The position numbers and the translations under genes are program-made. This document shows, piece by piece, positions 53,853-62,188 of a stretch of DNA of 64,000 bases; the stretch's first letter is position 1, and each line of letters begins with the position of its first letter. The DNA comes from Alphaproteobacteria bacterium HT1-32 (GTDB lineage Bacteria; Pseudomonadota; Alphaproteobacteria; Rhodospirillales; HT1-32). The DNA is taken from NCBI GenBank assembly GCA_009649675.1, contig WJPL01000001.1:764469-828468 (forward strand). Direction: 5' to 3'. The notes below the pieces were generated by a model. That model was not told the origin of the DNA and searched no databases. It was given only the letters and a program-made list of their open reading frames with translations.

Positions 53853-53878
53853 ACAGGCAGCCCCGAAAGACTGCCTGT
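53853..53878 (-). terminator. Intercistronic hairpin between TonB-receptor gene and fecB-type gene
   Basis: ACAGGCAG (53853-53860), 10-nt loop, CTGCCTGT (53871-53878), a perfect 8-bp stem in the 144-bp gap. No U-run follows on the minus strand. Likely sets a higher level of receptor mRNA over the inner-membrane parts (inference). Confidence 0.45.
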
Positions 53879-53944
53879 ACCGCCCCGAAGATGAGCGCCA
53901 TGTCCCCTGTCAATGGCTGCTCCCCCTCATCTGTTTGTTCCGGC

Positions 53945-55966
53945 CTAGAATTTTGCCTTGGCCGTAACCAGAAATGTCCGGCCCGGTTCAAGATAGGGAT
54001 TGGTCACCGTATTATCCTGACCGGTCGTCGCCCGGTCGGAATAGGCCTGATCAAAGATGTTCTTGGCGTCGAAACGCAGGCTCACATACTCGGCAAATGT
54101 CGGCGTCCACTCGCTGTACAGATTGAACACCACATATCCGGGCATCGGAGCCTCTGCGACATCATCGTTTCGCAGGACAAATTCGGATGAAGCACCGGTT
54201 GTGAGACCAATGTTGTCCCAGCTGTAGCCGCCTTCGAGCGAGAACATGTCGCCGATCTGCTGGCCATAGAAAGCAGCCGTGGTCGATGACGGCGGCACCC
54301 CGTCGAGGCGAACAATGGTGTGCGACCAGTTACCGCGCACAAACGCCTGATCAAAGTCATAGCCCGCATTTACCGTAAATCCGCGGGTCATCAGGTCATA
54401 AGCCACCGTCCGGTTAGCGTTCGACAGATCCTGATCGTCCTTGATCTCGTTGTAGAACAGCCCGACGGACCCTTTGAAGCCTTCATATTCAGCATTCAGA
54501 CCAGTCTTGAAATTGTAAGACCGTGACGGCTGCAGGCCACCATATGTCCAGATACCGGAGAAGTTGTAGATTGCGGATTCACCCAGCGGGATACCCCCGA
54601 ATGTTGTCCCCGTTCCGGCATAGGCGGTAAGCCAGTTCTGAACGTCATACTCCGCATTGACGTTGCCGCTGAAACCGTAATTAAACAGCTCGGACTTGTC
54701 CGTACCGGTGAACCACTGGTTATCAACACGGCCGCCAAGCGACAGGCGGAATTCATCTGTCACCGGCACACGCGCCTGCGCAAAGACACCGATATTGGTC
54801 GCCTCTTCACTGGAGGTTCCCGGCGTATTTGCGGCACCCGGCTTACCTTCATAGGTGCCAACTGCCTCATCATTATAAAAATCGATACCCGTCGTTACCG
54901 CAGCCACGTCAGTCGTAAAGGTGTTCGCCACCTTGCCGTTGTATGAGGTCACGTCGCCACCGAGGTCGCTGGTGACACCACCGGCAAACACGTCGAAAGA
55001 GGTGATCTGGTTTTTGTTGTAGCTGAGTTCGACCTCCGGATTGAACATATCCGTCGGCTCTTCCGTCCGATAGGACACCGCTACCGAACTCTGATAGAAC
55101 TCCGTCCGGTTCAGCCGGCCGCCAAGGCCGTTGTTCAGGCTGGCAAAGTTCGGACGCGCAGGGCGAATGCCCACATCCTCAAGATAGCTTGCGGATACCT
55201 CAACCCGGTGGCCGCCACTGCCATTGGCAGCAAACTTTGCCATGCCGCTGGTCAGTTCCGGCGCTGAACCAGGCTGATCGTTGCCGTTACCTGCCGTGTA
55301 ATTGTTACCCCCGGCATTGGTCGCATAACCCAGAACTTCATATCCGGAATGCTGTGCTGCAACCAGACCGCTTTCCGTAAAGCCACGGGTATTGGTGTTA
55401 TAGGACAGCTTGGCAAAGCCACCGAATATCTCGCCATCGCGGACAATGTCACGTGCGTCCTTGGTCTCATACTGCAACGACCCGCCAAGTGCAGACGGAC
55501 CGGCATCAGCAGGCGCTACGCCCGGCTCCAGACGAACCGCCTTCAGCAGGCCCGGATCGATAACCGCCGTCCCCAGATGATGCCAGGTCGCGCTAACCTG
55601 CCGCGTACCATCCACCTGAACGTTCAGGTTCGTATCTTCCATCCCCTGTACATAGACTTTCTGGGTTACTGCCGTGCTGCCACCGACAGTGACGCCCGGC
55701 TGGTTGCGGAAGACATCCTTGATATCCGCCGGGTTACGGCGGTCCAGCGTCTCCGCGTCAATCTTCACCCCGCCCGGTGCGACTTCTTCCTCTGCCGAGG
55801 TTTCAACCTTCACCGGCTTCAGCACTGTGGCGCTTTGAGCAAGGACCGCTGTTGGCGCGAACAGCGCCCCGGCGCCGATCATCAGCGCCGTGCGCAGGGT
55901 GAGGGAATGATGCCGGTTCATGTGCGGCAGACCGCGCGGATTATCCCGCGTCGTCGGGTTGTTCAT
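53945..55966 (-). CDS. TonB-dependent outer-membrane receptor
   Basis: 673 aa. A signal sequence is read after a 15-residue polar N-region (LTLRTALMIGAGALFAPTAVLAQ), then a plug domain (about 55-180: ADIKDVFRNQPGVTV, YVQGMEDTNLNVQVDG, VRLEPGVAPADAGPSALGG) and a 22-strand barrel ending in Phe (RTFLVTAKAKF). ATG 55966 follows GAAGG; the frame opens ten codons earlier and another ATG at 55921 starts the signal core. I do not see the FRAP/NPNL signature of heme receptors, so a siderophore-type ligand is as likely. A perfect dyad at 55996-56014 lies just upstream, and an AraC gene is divergent. Confidence 0.9.
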   Translation of the reverse strand: MNNPTTRDNPRGLPHMNRHHSLTLRTALMIGAGALFAPTAVLAQSATVLKPVKVETSAEEEVAPGGVKIDAETLDRRNPADIKDVFRNQPGVTVGGSTAVTQKVYVQGMEDTNLNVQVDGTRQVSATWHHLGTAVIDPGLLKAVRLEPGVAPADAGPSALGGSLQYETKDARDIVRDGEIFGGFAKLSYNTNTRGFTESGLVAAQHSGYEVLGYATNAGGNNYTAGNGNDQPGSAPELTSGMAKFAANGSGGHRVEVSASYLEDVGIRPARPNFASLNNGLGGRLNRTEFYQSSVAVSYRTEEPTDMFNPEVELSYNKNQITSFDVFAGGVTSDLGGDVTSYNGKVANTFTTDVAAVTTGIDFYNDEAVGTYEGKPGAANTPGTSSEEATNIGVFAQARVPVTDEFRLSLGGRVDNQWFTGTDKSELFNYGFSGNVNAEYDVQNWLTAYAGTGTTFGGIPLGESAIYNFSGIWTYGGLQPSRSYNFKTGLNAEYEGFKGSVGLFYNEIKDDQDLSNANRTVAYDLMTRGFTVNAGYDFDQAFVRGNWSHTIVRLDGVPPSSTTAAFYGQQIGDMFSLEGGYSWDNIGLTTGASSEFVLRNDDVAEAPMPGYVVFNLYSEWTPTFAEYVSLRFDAKNIFDQAYSDRATTGQDNTVTNPYLEPGRTFLVTAKAKF

Positions 55967-55995
55967 GGCTGTACCTTCAAGATGATGCTTGAGCA

Positions 55996-56014
55996 ATTAA
56001 GAATAATTCTTAAT
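55996..56014. promoter_or_regulatory. 19-bp perfect dyad upstream of the TonB receptor, Irr/Fur-type iron box candidate
   Basis: ATTAAGAA, TAA, TTCTTAAT (55996-56014), 30 bp before the receptor ATG. The layout of two arms around a 3-nt spacer with AGAA...TTCT is close to the iron control element recognised by Irr in Alphaproteobacteria; a Fur-type site is the alternative. Binding is inferred. Confidence 0.5.
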
Positions 56015-56116
56015 ATCAAGGTAACGGTTGCCGTGCCAGAACGACGGCGTTTGCCAAACAATCAAAGTTCTTTGCAAAAACGTCAGCCTTGCTGACTCAA
56101 CCCAGAGACCAAACAG

Positions 56117-57160
56117 ATGACATCAATCCGCCAGAACCTCACCTACAAGGCCAGAACCGAGAGTTTCAGCGAAACGGATATCAATGGCTGCGTCTATGGT
56201 GACGACCTCCTCCGGCTGGCGCTCCGCACCGGCAAGGAATTCAAAATTGCCAATCCGCACCTGAACTCGGAATCACCCCTTATCAAGGGTCGCTTTCATA
56301 ACTTCCGCTGTCATTCCGGACTGGCCGTCCATGCAACCGACACTGTTTCCCTGCATGACCTCGCGACGGGTTCGATCCTGCAACCACGGCTGTCCGTAGC
56401 TGTCATTCTGGAAGGCACAGTCGATCTGGAACTTGGCAGTAAACACGTCACCCTTGGTAATGATGACGGACCGGCGGGCCATCTCTGGATGCTGACCCGG
56501 AAAGAGCATTTCAGGCGGACTTCCAGAAAGGGCGCCCGGCTGCGGAAAGTTATCGTAACCCTGCCACCAAGCTGGCTGACCGCAGAGATGGATGGCGGAA
56601 AAGCCGAAGAATCCGGCCTTCAGTCTTTCTTCAGCCAGCATCTGGCTTTGCGGTCATGGACGCCATCCGAACATATTCTGAAACTTGCCGAACAGGTGAT
56701 TGCCCTGCAATCCGGCAGCCGCCTGATGCGTTGTATGGCCGCAGAAAGCAAAGCCATCGAAATTGTCATGGCTGCGCTGGACGAGATATCCGCCGTACCA
56801 ACGACGGCCAGCGAGCCGGCAATCGCCAACGACCATCTTCCGCCACAAACGCGCGCACGGGCTGAACGTATCCGCGCTTACCTGCTGCGGTCACTGGACC
56901 GGCAGTTTGGTCTGGATGACCTGGCCTCCGAACTCGGCCTCAGCGTTGCCTCCATGCAACGGGCATTCAAAGCCGCCTATGGGTGTCCGATTTCAGAATT
57001 CCTCCGCGAACACCGCCTGCTCCGTGCCCGCGATGCACTTCAGCAGGAAGGCGTCAGCGTCAGCGAAGCCGCCTATCGTGCGGGCTATAATAACCCCGCC
57101 AACTTCGCCACAGCTTTCCGGAAACGCTTCTCCATACCGCCGTCGAGCATTCGGGGTTAA
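56117..57160 (+). CDS. AraC-family transcriptional regulator, PchR-like
   Basis: 347 aa. The N-terminal about 240 residues are a ligand-sensing domain without clear motifs except VILEGTVDLELGSKHVTLG; the C-terminal 100 residues are an AraC double helix-turn-helix (FGLDDLASELGLSVASMQRAFKAAYG, SVSEAAYRAGYNNPANFATAFRKRF). Divergent from the TonB receptor, as with PchR and YbtA, which activate siderophore receptor genes when bound to the siderophore. Likely the specific activator of this uptake operon. Confidence 0.93.
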   Translation: MTSIRQNLTYKARTESFSETDINGCVYGDDLLRLALRTGKEFKIANPHLNSESPLIKGRFHNFRCHSGLAVHATDTVSLHDLATGSILQPRLSVAVILEGTVDLELGSKHVTLGNDDGPAGHLWMLTRKEHFRRTSRKGARLRKVIVTLPPSWLTAEMDGGKAEESGLQSFFSQHLALRSWTPSEHILKLAEQVIALQSGSRLMRCMAAESKAIEIVMAALDEISAVPTTASEPAIANDHLPPQTRARAERIRAYLLRSLDRQFGLDDLASELGLSVASMQRAFKAAYGCPISEFLREHRLLRARDALQQEGVSVSEAAYRAGYNNPANFATAFRKRFSIPPSSIRG

Positions 57161-57178
57161 CCGTCAGATACCGCAGGT

Positions 57179-58645
57179 TCAGTTCGTGGTGGGTTTGTTT
57201 TTCAGGTTCATGGCGAACATCAGCAGAATCGTGACCGCCAGAATGATCGCACTGTAAGGGCGGTAGAAAATCTCCAGGAAACTGCCATCTGTCATGATCA
57301 GGCTCTGGCGCAGGCTTTCCTCGACCAGCGGTCCGAGGACCAGGCCGATAGCGAGTGCCGACAGCGGAAAATTGTTCATCCGCATGGCGCAGCCGACAAT
57401 GCCCGCAATCAGGCAGGTCAGCACTTCAAACGCACTGCCCGACAGGGAGTAGGTCCCCACAAAGGCGAAAACTGTTATTGCGCCCAGCAGAAGTTCCTTC
57501 GGAATCTTGAGAATTCTGGTGAATATCGGGGTCATGAAGCCACCGACAACGGCCATCACGATATTGATGAAGAAGAATATCCAGTAGACGCTGTAGACGA
57601 ATCCCGGATCATCCGTGAACAGGAAAGGCCCCGGCTGCACCCCCTTGATGATCAGCAGCGACACGATCAGGGCGGTCACAGCATCCCCCGGAATGCCAAG
57701 CGCCAAACTTGGCACCAGCGCACCACCGGTCACCGCATTGTTGGAGGTTTCTGACGCCACGATGCCTTCCGGCTCGCCCTCCCCGAATTTCTCGCGGAAT
57801 GTGCCGGTACGCTTGGCTTCAAGATAACTGACAAAGGAAGCCGCTGTTGCACCGGTGCCCGGCAGAATACCGATAAACGTCCCGATAAAGGCCGACTTCA
57901 CCAGTGTCTTCAGCCGCGCCCGAACAGCCCCCAGACCGGGTAGCCGGAAGGCCAGACCGCTGGTCGGATACTCAACCGGCTTGTTGCCGGACAGAACCTG
58001 CACAAACACTTCTGACAGCGCAAAGATGCCGATCAGAACCGCGACCCTGTTCACCCCCGCCGAAAGCTCCAGCACATCATATTCAAAGCGCAGATCACCG
58101 GTAATCGGGTCACTGCCGACAACAGCAACAAACAGGCCGATAATCCCGGCGATGAAGCCCTTTATCATGCTGCCGCGCGACACAGCGGCGACACAGACCA
58201 TCGCCATCAGTGTCAGGGCAAAGAATTCCGGGGGGCCGAGACGCAGCGAAAAATAGGCCAGCGGGCTGGCAATGCTCATCAGCACAAAAGCCGAAAAGGT
58301 GCCGCCAAACAAGGAAGCCAGCGTCGCCCAGCCAATCGCAAGGCCCGCCTGCCCCTTGCGGGACATCGGGTATCCGTCGATCGAGGTCGCTGCCGACTGT
58401 GGTGTACCCGGTATGTTGATCAAAATCGCCGAGATGGAACCGCCATAGACAGACCCCGCATAAACACCGAGCAGCAGCGCCATGCTGGGCAGCGTATCCA
58501 TACCAAAGGTGAACGGCAGGACAATCGACAGGCCAAGTATCGACCCCAGGCCGGGAACAGCCCCGACGACAACGCCAAGAATGGTTCCGCCAAACATTGA
58601 GACGAGAACATCGAATGCCAGAATCTGGGAAAGCGCATCAATCAT
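57179..58645 (-). CDS. tctA: TctA-family large permease subunit (second TTT system)
   Basis: 488 aa, complete, about 12 helices. Typical TctA segments: VVGAVPGLGSILGLSIVLPFTFGM near residues 25-48, GGSISAILINIPGTPQSAATSIDGYPMSRKGQAG (about 68-100), GILPGTGATAASFVSYLEAKR and ALGIPGDAVTALIV. It carries the two PGxxG-type loops that bind carboxylates. 12 bases downstream of tctB; convergent with the AraC gene. Substrate unknown. Confidence 0.94.
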   Translation of the reverse strand: MIDALSQILAFDVLVSMFGGTILGVVVGAVPGLGSILGLSIVLPFTFGMDTLPSMALLLGVYAGSVYGGSISAILINIPGTPQSAATSIDGYPMSRKGQAGLAIGWATLASLFGGTFSAFVLMSIASPLAYFSLRLGPPEFFALTLMAMVCVAAVSRGSMIKGFIAGIIGLFVAVVGSDPITGDLRFEYDVLELSAGVNRVAVLIGIFALSEVFVQVLSGNKPVEYPTSGLAFRLPGLGAVRARLKTLVKSAFIGTFIGILPGTGATAASFVSYLEAKRTGTFREKFGEGEPEGIVASETSNNAVTGGALVPSLALGIPGDAVTALIVSLLIIKGVQPGPFLFTDDPGFVYSVYWIFFFINIVMAVVGGFMTPIFTRILKIPKELLLGAITVFAFVGTYSLSGSAFEVLTCLIAGIVGCAMRMNNFPLSALAIGLVLGPLVEESLRQSLIMTDGSFLEIFYRPYSAIILAVTILLMFAMNLKNKPTTN

Positions 58646-58657
58646 GGCTGGCTCAGT

Positions 58658-59104
58658 CTAGGGGAGAGGGACATCAAGCAGGTTTTCAAACACCAGACTG
58701 ACGGCGACCGGAAAACAGAGGCTCATGCCCAGCAGGTAAGGGTAATTTCGGTAGCCGAGCAGAAAGCCGAGCAGGGCACAGTATGAAATTGCCAGCACCA
58801 GAAAGGGCAGGTACGGGAAAAGGACGGCGAAGGCTATGGTCAGCGCCATCGTGACAAGGAAAGGCGCCGTCTTTTCGACCGCCACTGGCTGAACCTTGCC
58901 ACCCCCGGACAGCAATGTTTCCGCGACCATCCCGAGCGACAGGGCGGCCAGCAGGAACAGCAGGATCTGCGGATAAAAATACACATCACCGGAAAGACCC
59001 GGCCCGGAAATCTGGAAGGTTTCCGACTGCGTTTCCATGAAGAAAAAAGCGCTGATACCAAGGAGCACTAACGCGTAAATGATATCATGCGCCGTTTTCT
59101 TCAT
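58658..59104 (-). CDS. tctB: TctB-family small permease subunit (second TTT system)
   Basis: 148 aa with four helices: about 9-25, 42-62, and two in the C-terminal half (LVTMALTIAFAVLFPYLPFLVLAISYCALLGFLLGYRNYPYLLG). The size and pattern are those of TctB. Between tctC (33-bp gap) and tctA. Confidence 0.87.
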   Translation of the reverse strand: MKKTAHDIIYALVLLGISAFFFMETQSETFQISGPGLSGDVYFYPQILLFLLAALSLGMVAETLLSGGGKVQPVAVEKTAPFLVTMALTIAFAVLFPYLPFLVLAISYCALLGFLLGYRNYPYLLGMSLCFPVAVSLVFENLLDVPLP

Positions 59105-59137
59105 GTCCTGTCCTCATCTCCTGCCGGTCACCGGAAG

Positions 59138-60100
59138 TTACTTCTTTGTCATGCCGGCCTTCTCAAGAAGGCCCTTGTATTTATCCGACTCCTTGCGGGC
59201 AAACTCAGCCGTTTCGGTCTGTCCCTTGAAGAGCTGAGGCACCTTGGTCTTGTCCAGCAGTGCTTCGTAAGCCGGAGAGAAGACAGCCTTTTCACAGGCT
59301 TCCTCAAACTTGGCGAGATCGGCTTTCGGTGTCCCCTTCGGGGCAAACAGCGAACCCCAGATAACATGGGCCACATCGTAGCCAAGTTCCTTTATCGTCG
59401 GAACATCTTTCAGCTCATCAAGACGCGCCTCGGAAAATACGGCCAGTGGTTTGATCGGGTTCGAGGCCACCGGGACGATCTGAATCGGCACCATATCTAT
59501 ATGACCGCCGAGAAGGTTCCGGACATTGCCCATATCACCACCCTTGGCCGGCAGGTGAGTCCATTCGACACCGGCGCGCAGGCCCAGTTCAACCATCGCC
59601 AGATGCGGCAATGAACCCGGACCCGGTGAGCCATATTTCAGCTTCCCCGGATTCGCCTTAGCGAACTCGACGATATCCGCGATGTTATTGAATTTTGACT
59701 CCTCACCAACAACCAGCGCCATCGGGCTGGCAAAGGGCTCGCAGATATAATCAAAAGAATCGACATCATAGCTCAGCTTACGCAGATGCGGCTGCATCGT
59801 GTAAGGTGCCAGCGCAGAGAAACCCAGTGTCTTGCCGTCCGGCTTTGCCTTTGCCACCAGTGCAGTACCCAGCGTCCCTGCTGCGCCACTCTTGTTCACG
59901 ATAACAATTTCACGGCCCAGCGTTTCCCGCATCGATGCGGCGAGGGTTCGCGCATATGTATCGGATGACCCACCGGCCCCCCAGGGCACGATAAAGGTAA
60001 CGGGGTCACTGGCTAAAGCTTTTGATCCGGCGCTCCCCCCGAGAACAGTTGCGGCCATCATTACCGTAGCCGCTAACCCGTAAATTCTTGAAGCATTCAT
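59138..60100 (-). CDS. tctC: TctC/Bug-family periplasmic solute-binding protein (second TTT system)
   Basis: 320 aa. Signal peptide 1-30 (VMMAATVLGGSAGSKALA), the Bug signature VTFIVPWGAGGSSDTYAR and VNKSGAAGTLGTALV. The ribosome site is GGAG. First gene of the second TTT operon and divergent from an IclR regulator; a perfect dyad at 60202-60218 in the gap is a likely control site. The ligand is unknown. Confidence 0.92.
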   Translation of the reverse strand: MNASRIYGLAATVMMAATVLGGSAGSKALASDPVTFIVPWGAGGSSDTYARTLAASMRETLGREIVIVNKSGAAGTLGTALVAKAKPDGKTLGFSALAPYTMQPHLRKLSYDVDSFDYICEPFASPMALVVGEESKFNNIADIVEFAKANPGKLKYGSPGPGSLPHLAMVELGLRAGVEWTHLPAKGGDMGNVRNLLGGHIDMVPIQIVPVASNPIKPLAVFSEARLDELKDVPTIKELGYDVAHVIWGSLFAPKGTPKADLAKFEEACEKAVFSPAYEALLDKTKVPQLFKGQTETAEFARKESDKYKGLLEKAGMTKK

Positions 60101-60201
60101 CGAATTTCTCCACCGTTTGGTTTGACTGACAATAGTCTTTCACCAACCCCCTCCCCTGTTCGGTCGCACACTTAAACCGGGATAGGAAAGACCGGACGGT
60201 T

Positions 60202-60218
60202 GTTGATATAATATCAAC
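60202..60218. promoter_or_regulatory. 17-bp palindrome between tctC and iclR, candidate IclR operator
   Basis: GTTGATAT-A-ATATCAAC (60202-60218) is a perfect dyad around a single base, in the 226-bp divergent gap, 102 bp from tctC and 109 bp from iclR. AT-rich sequence after it (60222-60236) could be a -10 region. IclR proteins bind such 15-17 bp palindromes. Nothing else was recognised in the gap. Confidence 0.55.
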
Positions 60219-60326
60219 TCCGTATATATTATAGTTACACGCTAGCGAGATTTGTGATAGCTGTCAAATTACCAGACGCTGGAATTGCATCCGCTTTTCA
60301 CCTGAAACCCTTGGTATTCCCGGCTC

Positions 60327-61085
60327 ATGAAGACAGTACAAAACGCAATCAGGGTCCTGAACGAGTTCACTCCCGGAAATCCGGAGCACAGCCTTACGGA
60401 ACTGAGCAAACGGGTCGGTATCGACAAGGTCATTGTACACCGTTTGCTGAAAAGCATGAAGGAAATGGATTTTGTCGAGCAGGATGCCGATACCAAACGC
60501 TATCGGATCGGTGCCGGCGTCTCCCGGCTGGCGGCTGTTCGCAGGGCACATCTGAAGCCACTGAACTTCGCCCGCGAAATATTGCTCGGCCTGCATTCCG
60601 AACTCAATGAAACGATTCATCTGGCACAACTGGATGGCGACCTGATCTTTGTCACCTTCGTTGCAAATTCCACGCAGGATCTGCGCGTTGTCATGGAGCC
60701 TGGCGAAATGCTGCCAGCCTACTGCACCGCCCCGGGGCTGATCTTCCTTGCCTTCGGCGATGAAGATTACCGCGCCATGGCCCTGTCGGGGCGTCTGCGC
60801 CCCCGGGCTTCACGGACATTGACCAGCCGATCTGACATCGAAGCCCTGTTGCCGGATATCCGCGCCAGCCAGCTTGCCACTGTTGACGAGACCTACAGCG
60901 ATCAGGCCAAGGGCATCGCCGCGCCTGTTTTCAATGCTGAGGGAAAGGTCGTGGCCGCGATCTCCGTTCTCGGCCCCCGGTTCCGGCTTGATGGAAAAGC
61001 AGAAGCCAAAGCACGGGAACGCCTGAAGGCCACCGCGCTGCAAATCTCGCGGGATCAGGGTTACCTCCCTGAAGCCGCACCATAA
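60327..61085 (+). CDS. IclR-family transcriptional regulator
   Basis: 252 aa. N-terminal winged helix (HSLTELSKRVGIDKVIVHRLLKSMKEMDFVEQ, residues about 21-52) and an effector domain (LNETIHLAQLDGDLIFVTFVANS, TVDETYSDQAKGIAAPVFNAEGKVVAAISVLGP). The ATG at 60327 has no clear ribosome site. Next to a metallo-beta-lactamase-fold gene and divergent from the second TTT operon, which it probably controls, perhaps with the third. Confidence 0.94.
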   Translation: MKTVQNAIRVLNEFTPGNPEHSLTELSKRVGIDKVIVHRLLKSMKEMDFVEQDADTKRYRIGAGVSRLAAVRRAHLKPLNFAREILLGLHSELNETIHLAQLDGDLIFVTFVANSTQDLRVVMEPGEMLPAYCTAPGLIFLAFGDEDYRAMALSGRLRPRASRTLTSRSDIEALLPDIRASQLATVDETYSDQAKGIAAPVFNAEGKVVAAISVLGPRFRLDGKAEAKARERLKATALQISRDQGYLPEAAP

Positions 61086-61122
61086 CTCACCGTTAAAGAA
61101 CATCAGAATATGGGAATTCACC

Positions 61123-62025
61123 ATGACGACAGCGAATGACATGCCGACCGGTACGACCACCGATACTGACCCGAAAATTTCTGTCCGCCTTCTGGGAACC
61201 GGCGGACCGTGGGTCGATGGCGAACGGTTCGGCCCGTCCACCCTCATCAGCTATAATGATGAACGGCTGCTGTTCGATACGGGACGCGGCGTCGGCATCC
61301 GGCTGGTACAGGCTGGCGAAGACCCGGCAATGATCAGTCCGATTTTCATCACCCATCACCATCTCGACCATATCAGCGATCTGGCCGATGTTCTCATCAC
61401 CTCCTGGCTGCGGGGGCGCGACAAGGAACTGGTGGTCTATGGCCCGCAGGGAACAGAAGCCATTGTCGATGCACTGATGAATGTCGTCTATGCCAAGGAC
61501 ATCGAATGGCGTTCCGTCGGCGAACCTGCATGGGGCGGCTGGAAACCGGTTCGTGCTGTTGATGTCACGCCGGGAATGGTGGTCGATATGGGTCGCTGGA
61601 AAGTTTCCTGCGATTATGTCGTGCATGGCCACAAGCTCGGCTTCCGCAAGGAGTTCGTAAAGAACTGGCGCTGCCTCGGCTATCGTTTTGAAGCGGCCGG
61701 CAAATCGATTGTCATCAGCGGTGACACCATCGACTGCGGTGGCATCCGCCGCCTCGCACAGGACGCAGATGTTCTGGTGCAATGCTGTTTCGAGAATTAC
61801 TCGAAATGCGAGGATGATGAACATCTGAGCCGCGTCGCCGAATTCACCCTCGCCGATACGAAACAGACGGCAACCATTGCCCGTGAATGCTCCGTCGGGC
61901 ATCTGATGGCTACCCATATCCGCCCGAAATCCGACGCCGACATGGTCATCATGGAGCAGGAAATCCGTGAATTCTACAACGGCCCGCTGACCATCGGCAC
62001 AGACATGACCTCACTGACGCTGTGA
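61123..62025 (+). CDS. Metallo-beta-lactamase-fold hydrolase (RNase Z/arylsulfatase-like group)
   Basis: 300 aa. The zinc motif HHHLDHISD (about residues 77-85) fits HxHxDH, the further ligands are H in VVHGHKLG, D in VISGDTIDCGG and H in LMATHIRP. No signal peptide. A long insertion between the two halves (SVGEPAWGGWKPVRAVDV) is not typical of RNase Z. It follows the IclR gene by 37 bp and precedes a strong hairpin, so the pair is one transcript. May hydrolyse a lactone or ester made from the TTT substrate (inference). Confidence 0.88.
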   Translation: MTTANDMPTGTTTDTDPKISVRLLGTGGPWVDGERFGPSTLISYNDERLLFDTGRGVGIRLVQAGEDPAMISPIFITHHHLDHISDLADVLITSWLRGRDKELVVYGPQGTEAIVDALMNVVYAKDIEWRSVGEPAWGGWKPVRAVDVTPGMVVDMGRWKVSCDYVVHGHKLGFRKEFVKNWRCLGYRFEAAGKSIVISGDTIDCGGIRRLAQDADVLVQCCFENYSKCEDDEHLSRVAEFTLADTKQTATIARECSVGHLMATHIRPKSDADMVIMEQEIREFYNGPLTIGTDMTSLTL

Positions 62026-62033
62026 GGCACTGG

Positions 62034-62064
62034 CCGGGCAGGATGAGCGATTAAACCTGCCCGG
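62034..62064 (+). terminator. Hairpin after the metallo-beta-lactamase-fold gene
   Basis: CCGGGCAGG (62034-62042), 13-nt loop, CCTGCCCGG (62056-62064): a perfect 9-bp GC stem eight bases after the stop. No U-run follows, so it may be a Rho-independent-like or stabilising stem. Confidence 0.6.
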
Positions 62065-62093
62065 ACCCAACATCAGCTTCCCACAAACCAAGC

Positions 62094-62110
62094 TATGCAC
62101 ACCATGCATA
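62094..62110. promoter_or_regulatory. Palindrome upstream of the third tctC
   Basis: TATGCA (62094-62099), CACCA, TGCATA (62105-62110), a perfect 6-bp dyad with a 5-bp spacer in the 163-bp gap between the MBL gene and the third TTT operon, followed by AT-rich DNA that could hold the promoter. Candidate regulator site; which protein would bind it is unclear. Confidence 0.35.
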
Positions 62111-62188
62111 AAACCATCAATTTAATAGATTTGATTTATAGATCTGTTCGGCAGTAAGGAGAGGTTAAATATAATTTGGGAGGAAATA

